Shown: positions 39,432-51,300 of the stretch, piece by piece
How positions within the stretch are numbered: position 1 is the stretch's first letter
How the letters are laid out: every line of letters begins with the position of its first letter
Assembly (NCBI GenBank): GCA_027972325.1
Contig: JAPMOS010000041.1
Location: forward strand, 99,501-163,500
Source: Paratrimastix pyriformis
Lineage: Eukaryota; Preaxostyla; Paratrimastigidae
Reading direction: 5' to 3'
Length of the DNA: 64,000 bases
Made by a program: the position numbers and the translations under genes
Notes under the pieces: model-generated
Databases searched by the model: none
What the model was told of the DNA's origin: nothing
What the model saw: only the letters and a program-made list of their open reading frames with translations

Positions 39432-40958
39432 CTATCGCTCGCGGATCTGAATGGCCACCCCCAGGCCCGCCAGCCTGCCGAGGGATGAGCTCTGGCTCTC
39501 CTGTCCGGGTAGTCGGGGCGACGGATAGTGCATCTGATCGCGCGGGCTGGCATACGGGCTATCGTCTGTCTCTCGCTCCGGGGCGAAGCTGTCCTCAGGC
39601 CGCGGGGGGCATGCGGCTGCCTTCCGCAGGGCTAACCGGGGTACGGTCGGCGGGGCAGAGGCTACCCGGACGCCCAAGACCCGCTGTCGGGCCCGCCTCA
39701 GGGCACCCGTGCAGGCCAGCGGAACGGAGACCAGGGGGGGAAGAGACCCCGAGGGGATAGCCGCCCGCTGGGTCAGCAGACGGGCCGGCGGGAGAAGAAG
39801 CCCGTTGCGCGGGGTGGCCGGCAGGGGCGCGTGGGCCCGGGGGGATGTGGCCTGCAGGACCTGGGCCAGTCCCTCGGGGTCGGCAGGGGTATTGCCCCCG
39901 GGGTGCTGCAGCCGGGCCGGGGAACAGAGGAGGCGACGGGGAGTGTGCGCGGGGGCGGAGGGCTGCTGCTGGGGGACAGGAAGTGCCACCGGGGGGATGA
40001 TGACGGTGTTGTTATTGTTGTTAATGGTGGGGAACAGAGACACCGGGGGGGCCGCGTCATCTTCGGGGGACAAGGACATCTTCTTGTGGCGCCGGGGGGC
40101 AATGTGGGCCCGCTGGCGGGAGGGGCCCGCCCCTCGGCCCCCCAGTACGTGCCATCCGGGTGGTGGGCCTGGTGGTTGTTGCCCCGGGGATGGACTCGGC
40201 CCCAGGTTGACCTCATCATCATCGGAGTTCGCGGAGGGACTGGAACTGGAGGTGGGCGAGTGAGGCGGGGTGGTGGCGACGGTGGGGATGCAGATGGTAT
40301 CGGAGGTGGTGGAAGGGGGCGGGGCGGCGAGGTGGAGCCGGGGAGAGGTGGGGTTGTTGATGATCGGCGAGAGGCGGAGGGGCGGAACGGGCGGCGGCGG
40401 GTGTGGGGTGGGCAGAGTGGGTGAGAAAGACTGAGCCGGCTGGGGACTGGGGCTGGTGCCCTCTGGTGGAGATGGGGTGGGATTCCCCCGGGGTGATATC
40501 AACTGTCCCACGTGTCGAATCTGGGCGAGTCCCGAGGGCGGCCGCCGGGTGGGCGCCTGGGAGGAACCGGGCATCGAGTGGATGCGCGGAGTGCCCGCCC
40601 TCTGGAGGCTGATGATAGAGAATTGCTCCTCGGGGGAAGGTCCACTTCCCGAGGCGGGAGTGTCTGTGTCGGGAGTGGCCGGTGGTGTGACAGGGTGGGG
40701 TGGCGTAAAAGCATAAAGACGGGCCGACTGGGCCCGTGCCGAGCTGAGCGGACGAGACAGCAATAGTGGCATGCGCGGGGTGGTGGTGGGGGGCGGGGGT
40801 GCCAATGTGGGTAGACGGGAAAAAGGCTTTCTGTTGTGCATGAGAAATGAGTTTGGCAGAGCCCGCATGGGAGAGGTGGCCGCACGAGGGGCTGGGGAAT
40901 TTGATCGGGGAGACTTGATCGGCGGTGGCGGTGGCGGTGCAAACTCAGCATTGGTCAT
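39432..40958 (-). CDS. Long intrinsically disordered Pro/Ser-rich protein, unrecognised
   Basis: A single open frame of about 508 codons from MTNAEFAPPPPPPIKSP at 40958 to IQIRER and a TAG stop at 39432. Pro, Ser, Ala and Thr dominate. There is an Asn run (INNNNNTVIIPP), an acidic patch (ANSDDDEVNLG) and scattered Arg-rich stretches, with no folded domain visible. An uninterrupted frame of this length with a clear ATG and a short upstream gap to a divergent gene supports coding. It has no introns that I can see, unlike its neighbours. Confidence 0.55.
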   Translation of the reverse strand: MTNAEFAPPPPPPIKSPRSNSPAPRAATSPMRALPNSFLMHNRKPFSRLPTLAPPPPTTTPRMPLLLSRPLSSARAQSARLYAFTPPHPVTPPATPDTDTPASGSGPSPEEQFSIISLQRAGTPRIHSMPGSSQAPTRRPPSGLAQIRHVGQLISPRGNPTPSPPEGTSPSPQPAQSFSPTLPTPHPPPPVPPLRLSPIINNPTSPRLHLAAPPPSTTSDTICIPTVATTPPHSPTSSSSPSANSDDDEVNLGPSPSPGQQPPGPPPGWHVLGGRGAGPSRQRAHIAPRRHKKMSLSPEDDAAPPVSLFPTINNNNNTVIIPPVALPVPQQQPSAPAHTPRRLLCSPARLQHPGGNTPADPEGLAQVLQATSPRAHAPLPATPRNGLLLPPARLLTQRAAIPSGSLPPLVSVPLACTGALRRARQRVLGVRVASAPPTVPRLALRKAAACPPRPEDSFAPERETDDSPYASPRDQMHYPSPRLPGQESQSSSLGRLAGLGVAIQIRER

Positions 40959-41155
40959 GGCTGGTGGTTTGAGGAAGGGCAGCAACCTTTGCTGGTCGGC
41001 ATTGGGAGCGGGTGCGTGTTTTTCTCGCGTCTTTTTTTGTGGGAGGTTTTGTGGCTTTAACTTTTGGGTTCGAAATATTAAAGCCACTCGAAACTGGCAT
41101 TTCTTTTATGCATTCTCCTGCTGGTATTCAGCGCTGATGCACTGACTCCCTTGGC
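40959..41155. promoter_or_regulatory. About 200-bp divergent intergenic region
   Basis: Separates the proposed start codons at 40958 (minus) and 41156 (plus). AT-rich relative to the coding flanks, with a T7 run at about 41032. Confidence 0.45.
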
Positions 41156-42259
41156 ATGGAAATCAATACAGACCACAGACTGTGGGCTTTGTCGGGGAAA
41201 CTACTTCATGTATCAATCTCAGTTTCCCCGCAACGCCGTTCAAATCGTTGTTTCTGCCCGTCCCACTGAACAATCAGCTCCCTATTTTTTGTGTGGTTGG
41301 ATGGGATCTTCAACCACAAGTGTCTCCGACATTGTCTCCACTTCCCCGCTGTGTGACTCACTGGGAAACCCATCCCTTCGGGTGCTCACTTTTATCAAGA
41401 ATTCCACCGCATTTCAACGATGCGCCTCATCCGATTGTTCCATTCTGGTCGGACTCTTTTTCGAGGGTGATAGCGTCCCTCATGTATTGAGTGGCGACGT
41501 GTTTTGTCTGTCGGTGGCCATCTCACCTTGCATCATTTCATCGCCTCTATAGCCCCCTCGGATGCAACGCTGGAATTTGGCGTTGCCTTCACCGCGTTGC
41601 TTCGAAAAAACATGACACACATCCGGCGTCTACATGACCGGCAGACGCTCGACTATGCCATGCGGCTGGTACCCACTCCTGCCTCGGCCGCCGATCATTT
41701 GCAGGTCAGCTGCAAAGCGCCGATCACTCGCTGACCGAACCTCGGGGTTCTTGCCACACCGCAGATTTTTATTTATCCCGAGATGACCGTGGGCACGTAC
41801 TCGACCGTGGCCGGGGGACTCACCCTGGGACGAGACCTCAGGTCCGCTGCCCTTCCTTCTTCGCCACCTCCCATACACGCGCGCGCACAACACACGGACC
41901 TCCGCGCCAGATACCCTTGCCCGCACACACACAGGGCGAGTGACATTCGTGCCGTCTCTGCTCCCCCTGTTGCTTCCACATCACACTGACACCACATCCG
42001 GGCGTGTTCCTTCACAGGGCCATTCTGGCGGACGCGGCCGACCCGGCCGTGGTGCTCTTCACGTCCAGCTCGGAGACGGCCGAGGAGATCACGTTCGCCG
42101 TCGAGAAGGAATGTCCGCACCCCCGCCTCCGCCCCTCTCCCTCGTTGGCATCATCATCATCCAATCATCATCAATCATCATCCAATCATCATCAATCATC
42201 ATCCAATCATCATCAATCATCATCAATCATCATCCAATAATCATCAATCATCGTCGTCG

Positions 42260-42344
<85 letters not shown>

Positions 42345-45300
42345 ATCATCATCATCCAATCATCATCATCATCATTCTACATATATAAATACCGAAAAAC
42401 AGGGACGACTTTTCGGGGGAAGGAACTGAGGGTGGCCTTCCAAAAATCTGTAAAATCCCAGGGCTCTCCCCCCGGCACCGACCCGACCCAAAGGCAGTTG
42501 GTATTTTTAGTCCTCATGCCGTCGGACTTTTGCCAACTTAGGGGCAACACGCCATTTGCCAGGGGGAGAGTGCATCCGTCATCACACCCTATGTGTTCGG
42601 GACCGGCTTACCGCAGCACTGCGGGGACGTCCACAGGCCACAGTGGTATCCTGGAGAGCGCACCGTGTTGTTGGAGTGGGTCCGGCCAGCTGTCCGAGCG
42701 GCTCGGTCACCGTGGACCAGCACCCGAGAGAACCCGTCGCAAGGCCGGGATGGTAGGGGCATTCATCAGGGGGGGATCGCCAACCTTGACCGGGCGGGCC
42801 ATTGTGCTTCGGGTCTCCAAGCGGGTTCGGGCGGTGGTGGGCTAAGCTAAGCTTCAAGGGCAGGGGGCCAGAGAGCGCTACCATGTGTCGCACCGATTTC
42901 GCAACGATTTCGCAACATTTTCGCAACAGTGTTGTCCGAACAACGATCGCACCTGAAGGTGGGGCCGGACGCAGCCTGGGCGCCACAGGCGCATGAGAGC
43001 CTACCAGGTCTACTAAGCCTACTGTGTCTTGCGGCATTTCGGCTTTTCGGCCCTTCGGCCCTCCGACCCCATCTTCACAAGTCCCCCAGGTAGCCCTTAT
43101 ATACCCTACTTGGGAGGCACCCCAAAAAAGTATGGGAGGCACAGGAAAAATTATGGGACCAAAATTAAAGTCCAAAAAATTCAAATGACCGGAGAGGGTC
43201 GGCGACCTTACCGTTCGCTGGAGGGACCCATAAATCCACCAAACCGTGGTCGTGGTGGCCCCCAGGTCAACCCTTCCCCGGGGGGATAGCCACCAAGGTC
43301 GAAAATTCAAACAGGCTCAGACGGGTCGGGGAAGGATGGCGACCTCAGCAGTCGTTCGGGCCACCTTGCCCTATCATCGCAGGGTGGTCGCGATCGACTC
43401 CAGGGCAACACTTCCCCGGGGGGGATAGCCACCAAGGTCGAAATTTCAAAGTGGTTGGCAAAGGCCGGTGACCTCACCGTTCAATGGAGGGACCCATAAA
43501 TCCAGCGAACCGTGGTCGGTACCGGCCGCCGATCAACCCTTCCCCGGGGGGATAGCCACCAAGGTCAAAATTTCAAACAGGTCGGGGAAGCACGGCGACT
43601 TCACCGTTCGCTGGAGGGATCCCTAAATCCACCGAACTGTGGTCGAGGTAGCCCGCCGATCAACCCTTCCCCGGGGGGATAGCCACCAAGGTCGAAATTT
43701 CGGAGTGGTTGGCAAAGGCCGGCGACCTCACCGTTCGCTGGGGGGACCCATAAATCCAGCGAACCGTGGTCGAGGTTGCCCGCCGATCGACCCTTCCCCG
43801 GGGGGATAGCCACCAAGGGGTCGAAATTTCAAACGGGTCGGGGAAGGACGGCGACCTCACCAGTCGTTCGGACCACCCTGCCATATCCCCGCAGGATGGT
43901 CGCGGTCGACTCCAGGTCAACCCTTCCCCGGGTAGATAGCCACCAGATTGAAAGCGTAACGAAGCGAGCTCGCCTGACTTGTCATCATCATCATCATCAT
44001 CAATCAATCAATCATCATCATCATCCAATCATCCAATCATCCAATCATCATCATCATCATCCTCCTTTGGGTTGTGTGCTTCTGTATGTGGCGGCTCTGA
44101 CGATGGCTGGTCCCCTCCGCTGGCCGGGTGCTCTGCTACTGCTTGGTCGCGCCTCCAACCCATCGGATCCCTAGGTCTGTCACCATCGTCTGGGAGCCCT
44201 GTTTGCCTTTTCCATCTGGGGGGACGCTTGCTGTCTCTGAGCTCGGGTTGTGTGCCCCTCCCTGTCCTCTTTCTAATGACCGTGCTCTCCGCGCCGAAAC
44301 TCATTACGAGGCCTGACCTGACACAAAATCTTCACCAAACTCCATCATCCAACTCTATCATCGTGCGCCCACCTGATTCAGCCGTGCATCATTTGATCGA
44401 CCCCGCTTGTCCGATTGATCAGTCCTTTGCTTCACACATCATCATCATCCAATCACCCAATCATCGCCATCAACATCAACACATCCAGCAGCAGTCGTCC
44501 AGCAGCAGTCCAGTAGCAGCATCCAGCAGCAGTTTGTGGTTCTTGTTCGCCGGACATGCCCCATTTTTGCTTGCTTAGAGTGACCCCTTCTTCTTCCCTT
44601 TGCATCTTTTTCCTCCCCGGACGCAGTTTTCGAGGCGATCTACGTGCTGTTCATCATCTGGGCCGTCTGGCTGTTCGTCCTCTTTGGCCTCTGCGGCGCC
44701 TGTGGGTTCTACAACGTCCGGGCTGCGCGGATCATCCGCGGGCCGCCCTCGCTGACCCGTCAGAAGCTGGGGCCGGGCGAGGTGGCCATGGGGTGGGCAT
44801 CTAAGCGAAAGAAGGCAATTCTTGAGGTCCGGTGGGCTGGTGGTGGGCTGGTGGTGGGTTGGTACCAGGCGGGCTGGTGGTGGGGCTGGTGGCGGGGCTG
44901 GTGGTGGGCTGTGAGGATGAGAAGGATGAGGAGGATGACTGGATGAGGAGGATGACTGGATGATGATGATGACTGGATGATGATGATGACTGGATGATGA
45001 TGATGACTGGATGATGACTGGATGATGATGACTGGATGATGACTGGATGATGACTGGATGATGATGACTGGATGATGATGATTGGATGATGATGATGATG
45101 ATGACGGGATGATGATGATGACGGGATGATGATGACAGGATGATGATGATCGTCCCTGCCGTCCGATCCCAACAGTTCCTCCCGTTGCTCATCATCCTTG
45201 CTTCCCCCACACACACACACACACGCACAGCGAACGACTTTCCTGGAGGACCAGTTTCCCAGCAGCCCCGTGATTCTGGACGTGCCCACGGCCGTCCGCT

Positions 45301-48300
45301 GGTTCCTGCACCAGGAGCTCTACTGCCCCGGCATCGCAGCTGCCCTGCGGCTGCCCGGGTCCCCGTGGAGCATCGCCTCCGAGTATCAGGTCCGCCCCCA
45401 CGGGCTGGTCTGAGAATGATGGCATGGAGATGGATGGTGGTGGTGGTGATGATTGGATGGTGATGTGATGGTGATGGTGATGATGATGATTGAATGATGA
45501 TGATGATTGAATGATGATGATCGGATGATGATCGGATGATGATCGGATGATGATCGGATGATGATCGGATGATGATCGGATGATGATCGGATGATGATCG
45601 GATGATGATCGGATGATGATCGGATGATGATCGGATGATGATCGGATGATGATCGGATGATGATCGGATGATGATCGGATGATGATCGGATGATGATCGG
45701 ATGATGATCGGATGATGATCGGATGATGATTGGGATGATGATTGGGATGATGATTGGGATGATGATTGGATGATTGGATGATTGGATGATGATGACGACG
45801 ACAAGAACAACAACAACAGTGGACGTTGATTGTGCAGTGGTGTCAGCATCTTGTGGCATCAATCATCATCATCACCACCCCCCCCACCCCCCCACCCCCC
45901 ACCCCCACCCCCCACCACCACCAGGTCCACGCCTCCAGCATCCTGGGGCGCGAGCGTCTCCTGTGGGCCGAGCATGCCGCCACCCACACGGACAGCCCGA
46001 CCCCGCTCCACCAGTTGCCCTGGTTCCGCATCTTCCTGACCATCTTCGGCTGCCTGACCCTCTGGTGCATCGCCGGGACGGTGCTGGTCATCTACATGTT
46101 CAGCCGGGCGGCCCTCTACCCCTTCGTGGTCTGTGACTTTGCTCTTCCATTTCGTGTGGCCGGTGGGGTGGCATGAGGGCTGTATCCCTTTGTGGTCCGT
46201 GACTGTTTAAGGGTTCGGGTCCCCATGTGGCCTTTGTGTGAGGGGCCCTCTACCCCTTGTGGTCCGTGGTTTGTGGGGTGTGGGTCGTCTGTGGCTTGTG
46301 ATGGCGGCTCGGGGCTTTCGTCACCTCTCTCGTGGTGTCTGCCTTCTCAGCTCCCCCACCGCGGCGACACTGAAAATGAGCTCAGGGCCGAGCCCACAAG
46401 CCATCAGCACTGATCATCCAGCCTTCCTCCATATTTCCCGTCCACTCCCCCCACCCACCCACCCACCCACCCCCACCCGGCTCCCCATCGCAGGCGCTGG
46501 CCATCCTGTCGGCCGTGGCCTCGATCATCCCGTGTCTCTTCTCGCCCCAGCTGTACCCGCCCCCGCCCGATGTCTACTTCGCCGTGACCACACACAACGT
46601 CTACCTGTTCCAGTGCCACTGGATTGCCCGGCCCGACCCGAGGGCAGGCGCATTCACGGTGCCCGCCTCGGCATTGCCCCCAGCGGGGGGCGAGGAGAGC
46701 AGCCTGGAGAAGGGCCGCGAGATGATGCTCGTGGTCTGCCGCATCACCTCGCACAATAATTCGCACAATAATTCGCACAATAATTTGCACAATAATTCGC
46801 ACAATAATTCGCACAATAATTCGCACAATAATTCGCACAATAATTCGCACAATAATTCGCACATCGCAGCTATCTGTGTTTGTTGGAGAGCAAGTCTGGA
46901 GAAGGGCCGCGAGATGCTGCTCGTGGTTTGCTCCTCCGATGTGCGTGATGCGGGAGCACGAGCTGCATCTCGCGGCCCTTCTCCAGACTTGCTCTCCAAC
47001 CAACACGCATCGATGCGATTCGCACTGTGCACTGTGTGATGAGCCTTGCTCCTCTCCAAACACATCGATCGATACGATCTCCAACAAACACACGTTGATG
47101 CGATGCGCACTGTGCGCATGTGATCTCCAACAAACACAGAGACACGACACAGAGCAGCAGACGTAATGCAGGACGACGCGTCACACATCATCACACATCA
47201 CACATCACACCACACTTCGCCCACCCGTTTCGCATCCCTTCACACTTCAATCCCCCCCCCCCCCCCCCCACACACACACACGCACACACACACACACACA
47301 CAGGACCAGCCCTCAGCCGGCCCCGCCGGGTCAGCCGGTGTCAACTCCTCGCTGGCCTCGGCCTCGCGCCACCCCAGCAGCGCCACCCTGGACACCATCA
47401 CCTCCTCCTCCTCGTCCTCCTTCGACCCGGCCGTGCCCCACGTGGCCAGCATGCCCCTGCTCGCCTCGGGTCGGGGCGACAGCACCGCATACCGGCGGCC
47501 GGGCGCGGGGCTCTCCCCCCGGGCAACCCTGCTGGAACAGACGACCACCACCACCGGCAGTAGCCGAGGCCCCACGGCCGAGTCGACGGGGCCCCCGAAT
47601 ACCCGATCGAGCAGCCTTGGTCTGGGCCCAGCAGCATCCCCCACGGGCCTGTGTTTGGCTTCTGGGGCGAGCAGGCTTGGGATGGGATGGGGATGGGGAT
47701 GGGGATGGGGATGGGGATGGGGATGGGGATGGGGATGGGGATGGGGATGGGGATGGGGATGGGGATGGGGATGGGGATGGGGATGGGGATGGGGATGGGG
47801 ATGGGGATGGGGATGGGGATGGGGATGGGGCTGTCATCATCATCATCCAGTCATCATCATCCAGTCATCATCATCCAGTCATCATCATCCAGTCATCATC
47901 ATCCAGTCATCATCATCCAGTCATCATCATCCAGTCATCATCATCCAGTCATCATCATCCAGTCATCATCATCCAGTCATCATCATCCAGGCTGGGGCTG
48001 GGGCTGGGGGCTGGTTTTTCATTTTACGTGTCTGCTGCTGTTGTGATGTGATCAGTCTGTGGGTCCCATTATTCGTCCCGCCCGCCGCACCCACTCACCT
48101 CGTCGCCCCACCGCTCCCTCCCTCCCTGTTCACCCTCCTCGACAGATTACTCGCACGGCCGCCCGTCCCGCCTGCTTCTTCCCCCCGAGCCGCAGAACCC
48201 CTCGGTCCCCAAGGCCCCGAGCCTCTTCCCGGGGACGATGGCCGGCCGGCTGTCCTTCGACCGGTGGCGCGATTCGGGTCTCGAATTCGACGATGACGGA

Positions 48301-51300
48301 CGCACCCATCTGTCTGTCATCCCTCCGTGTCGTGGATCTCTGGGAGTCGGGGCGCTGTGGGCCGGGTCTTGGATGGGGTGATTGAGATGGGGACAGATCG
48401 GCGTAGAACCATCAGGCAAGGGCGCGCACCAACAACCCTGCACCCATGTCATGTCATGTCCAATGTGTCGGCCCGGCTATTTTTCATTGATCCCCCTCCT
48501 CCTCCTCCCTCCTTCCCTCCTCCTCCTCCTCCTCCTCCTCCTCCTCCTCCTCCTCCTCCTCCTCCTCCTCCTCCTCCTCCTCCTCCTCCTCCTCCTCCTC
48601 CTCCTCCTCCTCCTCCTCCTCCTCCTCCTCCTCCTCCTCCTCCTCCTCCTCCTCCTCCTCTGCCTCTGCCTCTGCCTCTGCCTCTGCCTCTGCCTCTCCT
48701 CTGCCTCTCCTCTCCACACACCCCACAGCCGCGCGGCCCGGGTCATGAAGATCAGCTTCGAGGCGATCGACCGCATGGGGGCGGCCAAGAGCCCCGGCAC
48801 CACGAGCGGCCTCAACGCGGGTGTGGTCACGGCCAACAGCAACCTGCGCCTCAGGCCCGGGGCAGGCGGACCCAGCACCCACACCCTGGTGACGTTCTCC
48901 TCGCTGGCCACCCCGGCCTCGGCCGCCCACGCGGAGCACGTGCAGCAGCAGCAGCACCAGGCGGGGCAGGTGGGCATCGTGCGGAACCCGGCCCCGGGGG
49001 ACGAGAGCTGGTTTGACTGGGAGCAGGTCGGTGTTTGTGTCCTCCCCCGGTGCGCCTCGGTTTTGGGTGATGCTGCGAGGACACTTGTCTGTGTCTGTGT
49101 GAGTGTGAGTGTGGGTGGGTATGGGTGTGTCGTGTGTCTGTGTCTGTGTCTGTGTCTGTGTGTGGAGCAAATGCACTGTGGTGATCGGGCCAGTGTGTCT
49201 GCAATTTGAACGGCGCGTTTCTCGATGGGAGATTTCGCCCTCCCGGCCGAATCCACGGGTTATGACCGTGGGTCCGTGGGTTGCTGCATACCACCCTGGT
49301 TTGCTCATGCCTTCTCTCCGTCTCCGTCTCCCCTCGGCAGCTGTTCTCGCTTTCAACCGTGCACGCGGCAGCCCTGTACCGGATCATGGCCACGGTCAAG
49401 CAGGCCCACCCGACCCTCAACGCGCGCGCCCATCGGATGATGCGATATTCCCGCGCCCTGGCCATCGCCCAGAAGAGTCCGTTTCGCCCTGGGGGCGCTC
49501 CCGCACGCACGCACGCACTCGCGTCTCTTCTCCTTGAGACGCATCTGTTTTTGTTGCTATATTTTCACGCGCCCCTGATTTTTTTGTTTGCTTTCAATGT
49601 GTTTAATTTTCCCGTCCCTTCTGACGACGCACACATTTACACACTTCTCCGTCCGCGTGCGCGCACTTCTCGCACGCGCAGTGGGCCCGGTGCAGCAGAC
49701 GCCCCACCTGGGGACCGAGTCGCGCACCCCGGGGACGGCCATGCGGGAGTGGCTCTCCGTCCCGACGGCCCACGCCTTCGACAGCGACACGGCCAGCCCC
49801 GGTCTGCGGCTCCCGCCTTCCTCGCCTGGGTCCCAGCCTGGCCCGAGTTGCCTTTCTGCGCGATGGCATTCAGGGTTTGGCCTGACGATCGATCCTCACA
49901 AGATTGAATCATGATGTTCCCAGATTCCTGCAGTAGTTTTTTTGGGTCCTTTTTGGTACCTTTTGGGTCCTTTTGGGTCCTTTTTGGTCCTTTTTGGTCC
50001 TTTTTGGTGCCTTTTGATTCGTCTTTTGGCGGGGAGATCGCCTTCATCTCAATACTCTCTGGCCCTCTTCGCTCCCCGTCGTCTCGTCTTGTTTTCCCCA
50101 GCGGCCGCGGCCCACCGCCAACCGCAGCCCTTCCCGCACCATATGCCCCCGCCCGGCAGTGCCATCATCGTGCCCGGGCCGCAGATTGTCGACGAGGACA
50201 ACATCCCCACCGCCTTCCCGCCCGTCCTGCCCGGATCATCGCACACGGGCCTCACGGCCCGCATTGCCAGCATGTCCGTGCTGGATGCCAAGCCGGCCGG
50301 ATCCAAGGTCCGCCCCCTGTCGTTGGCATACGAGAGAGGGCTGGCATTGGGATGGGATGGAAAGGTGTTAAAGTCGGCCGGGTCCAAGGCCCACCGCCCC
50401 CCTGTCGTTGGCACATGAGAGGGCTGACATTGGGATGGGAAGGCGTTGACCGTGCTGGGCGACAGGCCGGCCGGGTCCAAGGGCTGAATGGGGGCGGCCA
50501 CTTGACGCGGCGACAGTGGCGGTTGGGGATTGGGTGGCGAGGGATGGAGGATGGCGCAGAGCGGGTGCTGCGATCGGGGTGCAACATGCTTCTGGAAGGT
50601 GCGCGGAGGGAGGGTGGCGTGTTTGAACATGGTTCTGCGCCTCCTTTGACCTGCATCGTCATGCTCCCCTCCCACCCTCCCAACAATCCCGACTCACGTC
50701 TGAACTCGTTCTCTGTTTCGCAGCATCACCACCACCATCCACCCACGGCCAAGGCACCCCGCGCCCCGGCCGCTGCTCCCGCGCCAGAAAAACCAGCAGC
50801 AACTGCTGCAACCGCCCTCGCCACGACTTCAGGTCTGCGGGGGGTGGGGTGGGGGGGGGGGGGGGGGGAGGGAGGGAGTGATGCGTGCAAATTCGAGTGG
50901 TGAGAGTGCGGCTGGGCTGTTTTGTCTTCGAGCGACCCATCTGGCCGCCTGCCCGTGTTTTGTGACTTCTCACTGTTTCCGTGGGTCTGTTGCCTTCGAT
51001 GTGACCCACCCCGTGGTCGTGTCGTGTTGTGTTGTGTTGTGTTGTGTTGTGTTGTGTTGTGTTGTGTGTTGTGTGTTGTGTTATGTTTTGTGGACCCCCG
51101 ACGGGCGTTGCCGCTCCCTGACCCATTTCCTTTTTTTCTCCTTCTCTTTGCCGCTGTCAGCTCCCTCCCTCCCGGCCACAACCGCAACAACAACAGCAGC
51201 AGAAACCACAACAACAGCAACCACAATAACAACGACAGCTGCAGCCCCAACTGCAGCGCCAACCAGCACCATCAGCCCTTCCCCCTCCTCCCTCTTCTCC

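Noticed and set aside
39709-40424. Plus-strand Gly/Arg-rich ORFs opposite the 39432-40958 gene
   Set aside because: Shadow frames of a Pro-rich minus-strand ORF.
43271-43945. CRISPR-like array of regular repeats and spacers
   Set aside because: Repeat blocks and spacers are both repeated, spacing is about 130 bp, and the setting is an intron of a eukaryotic gene.
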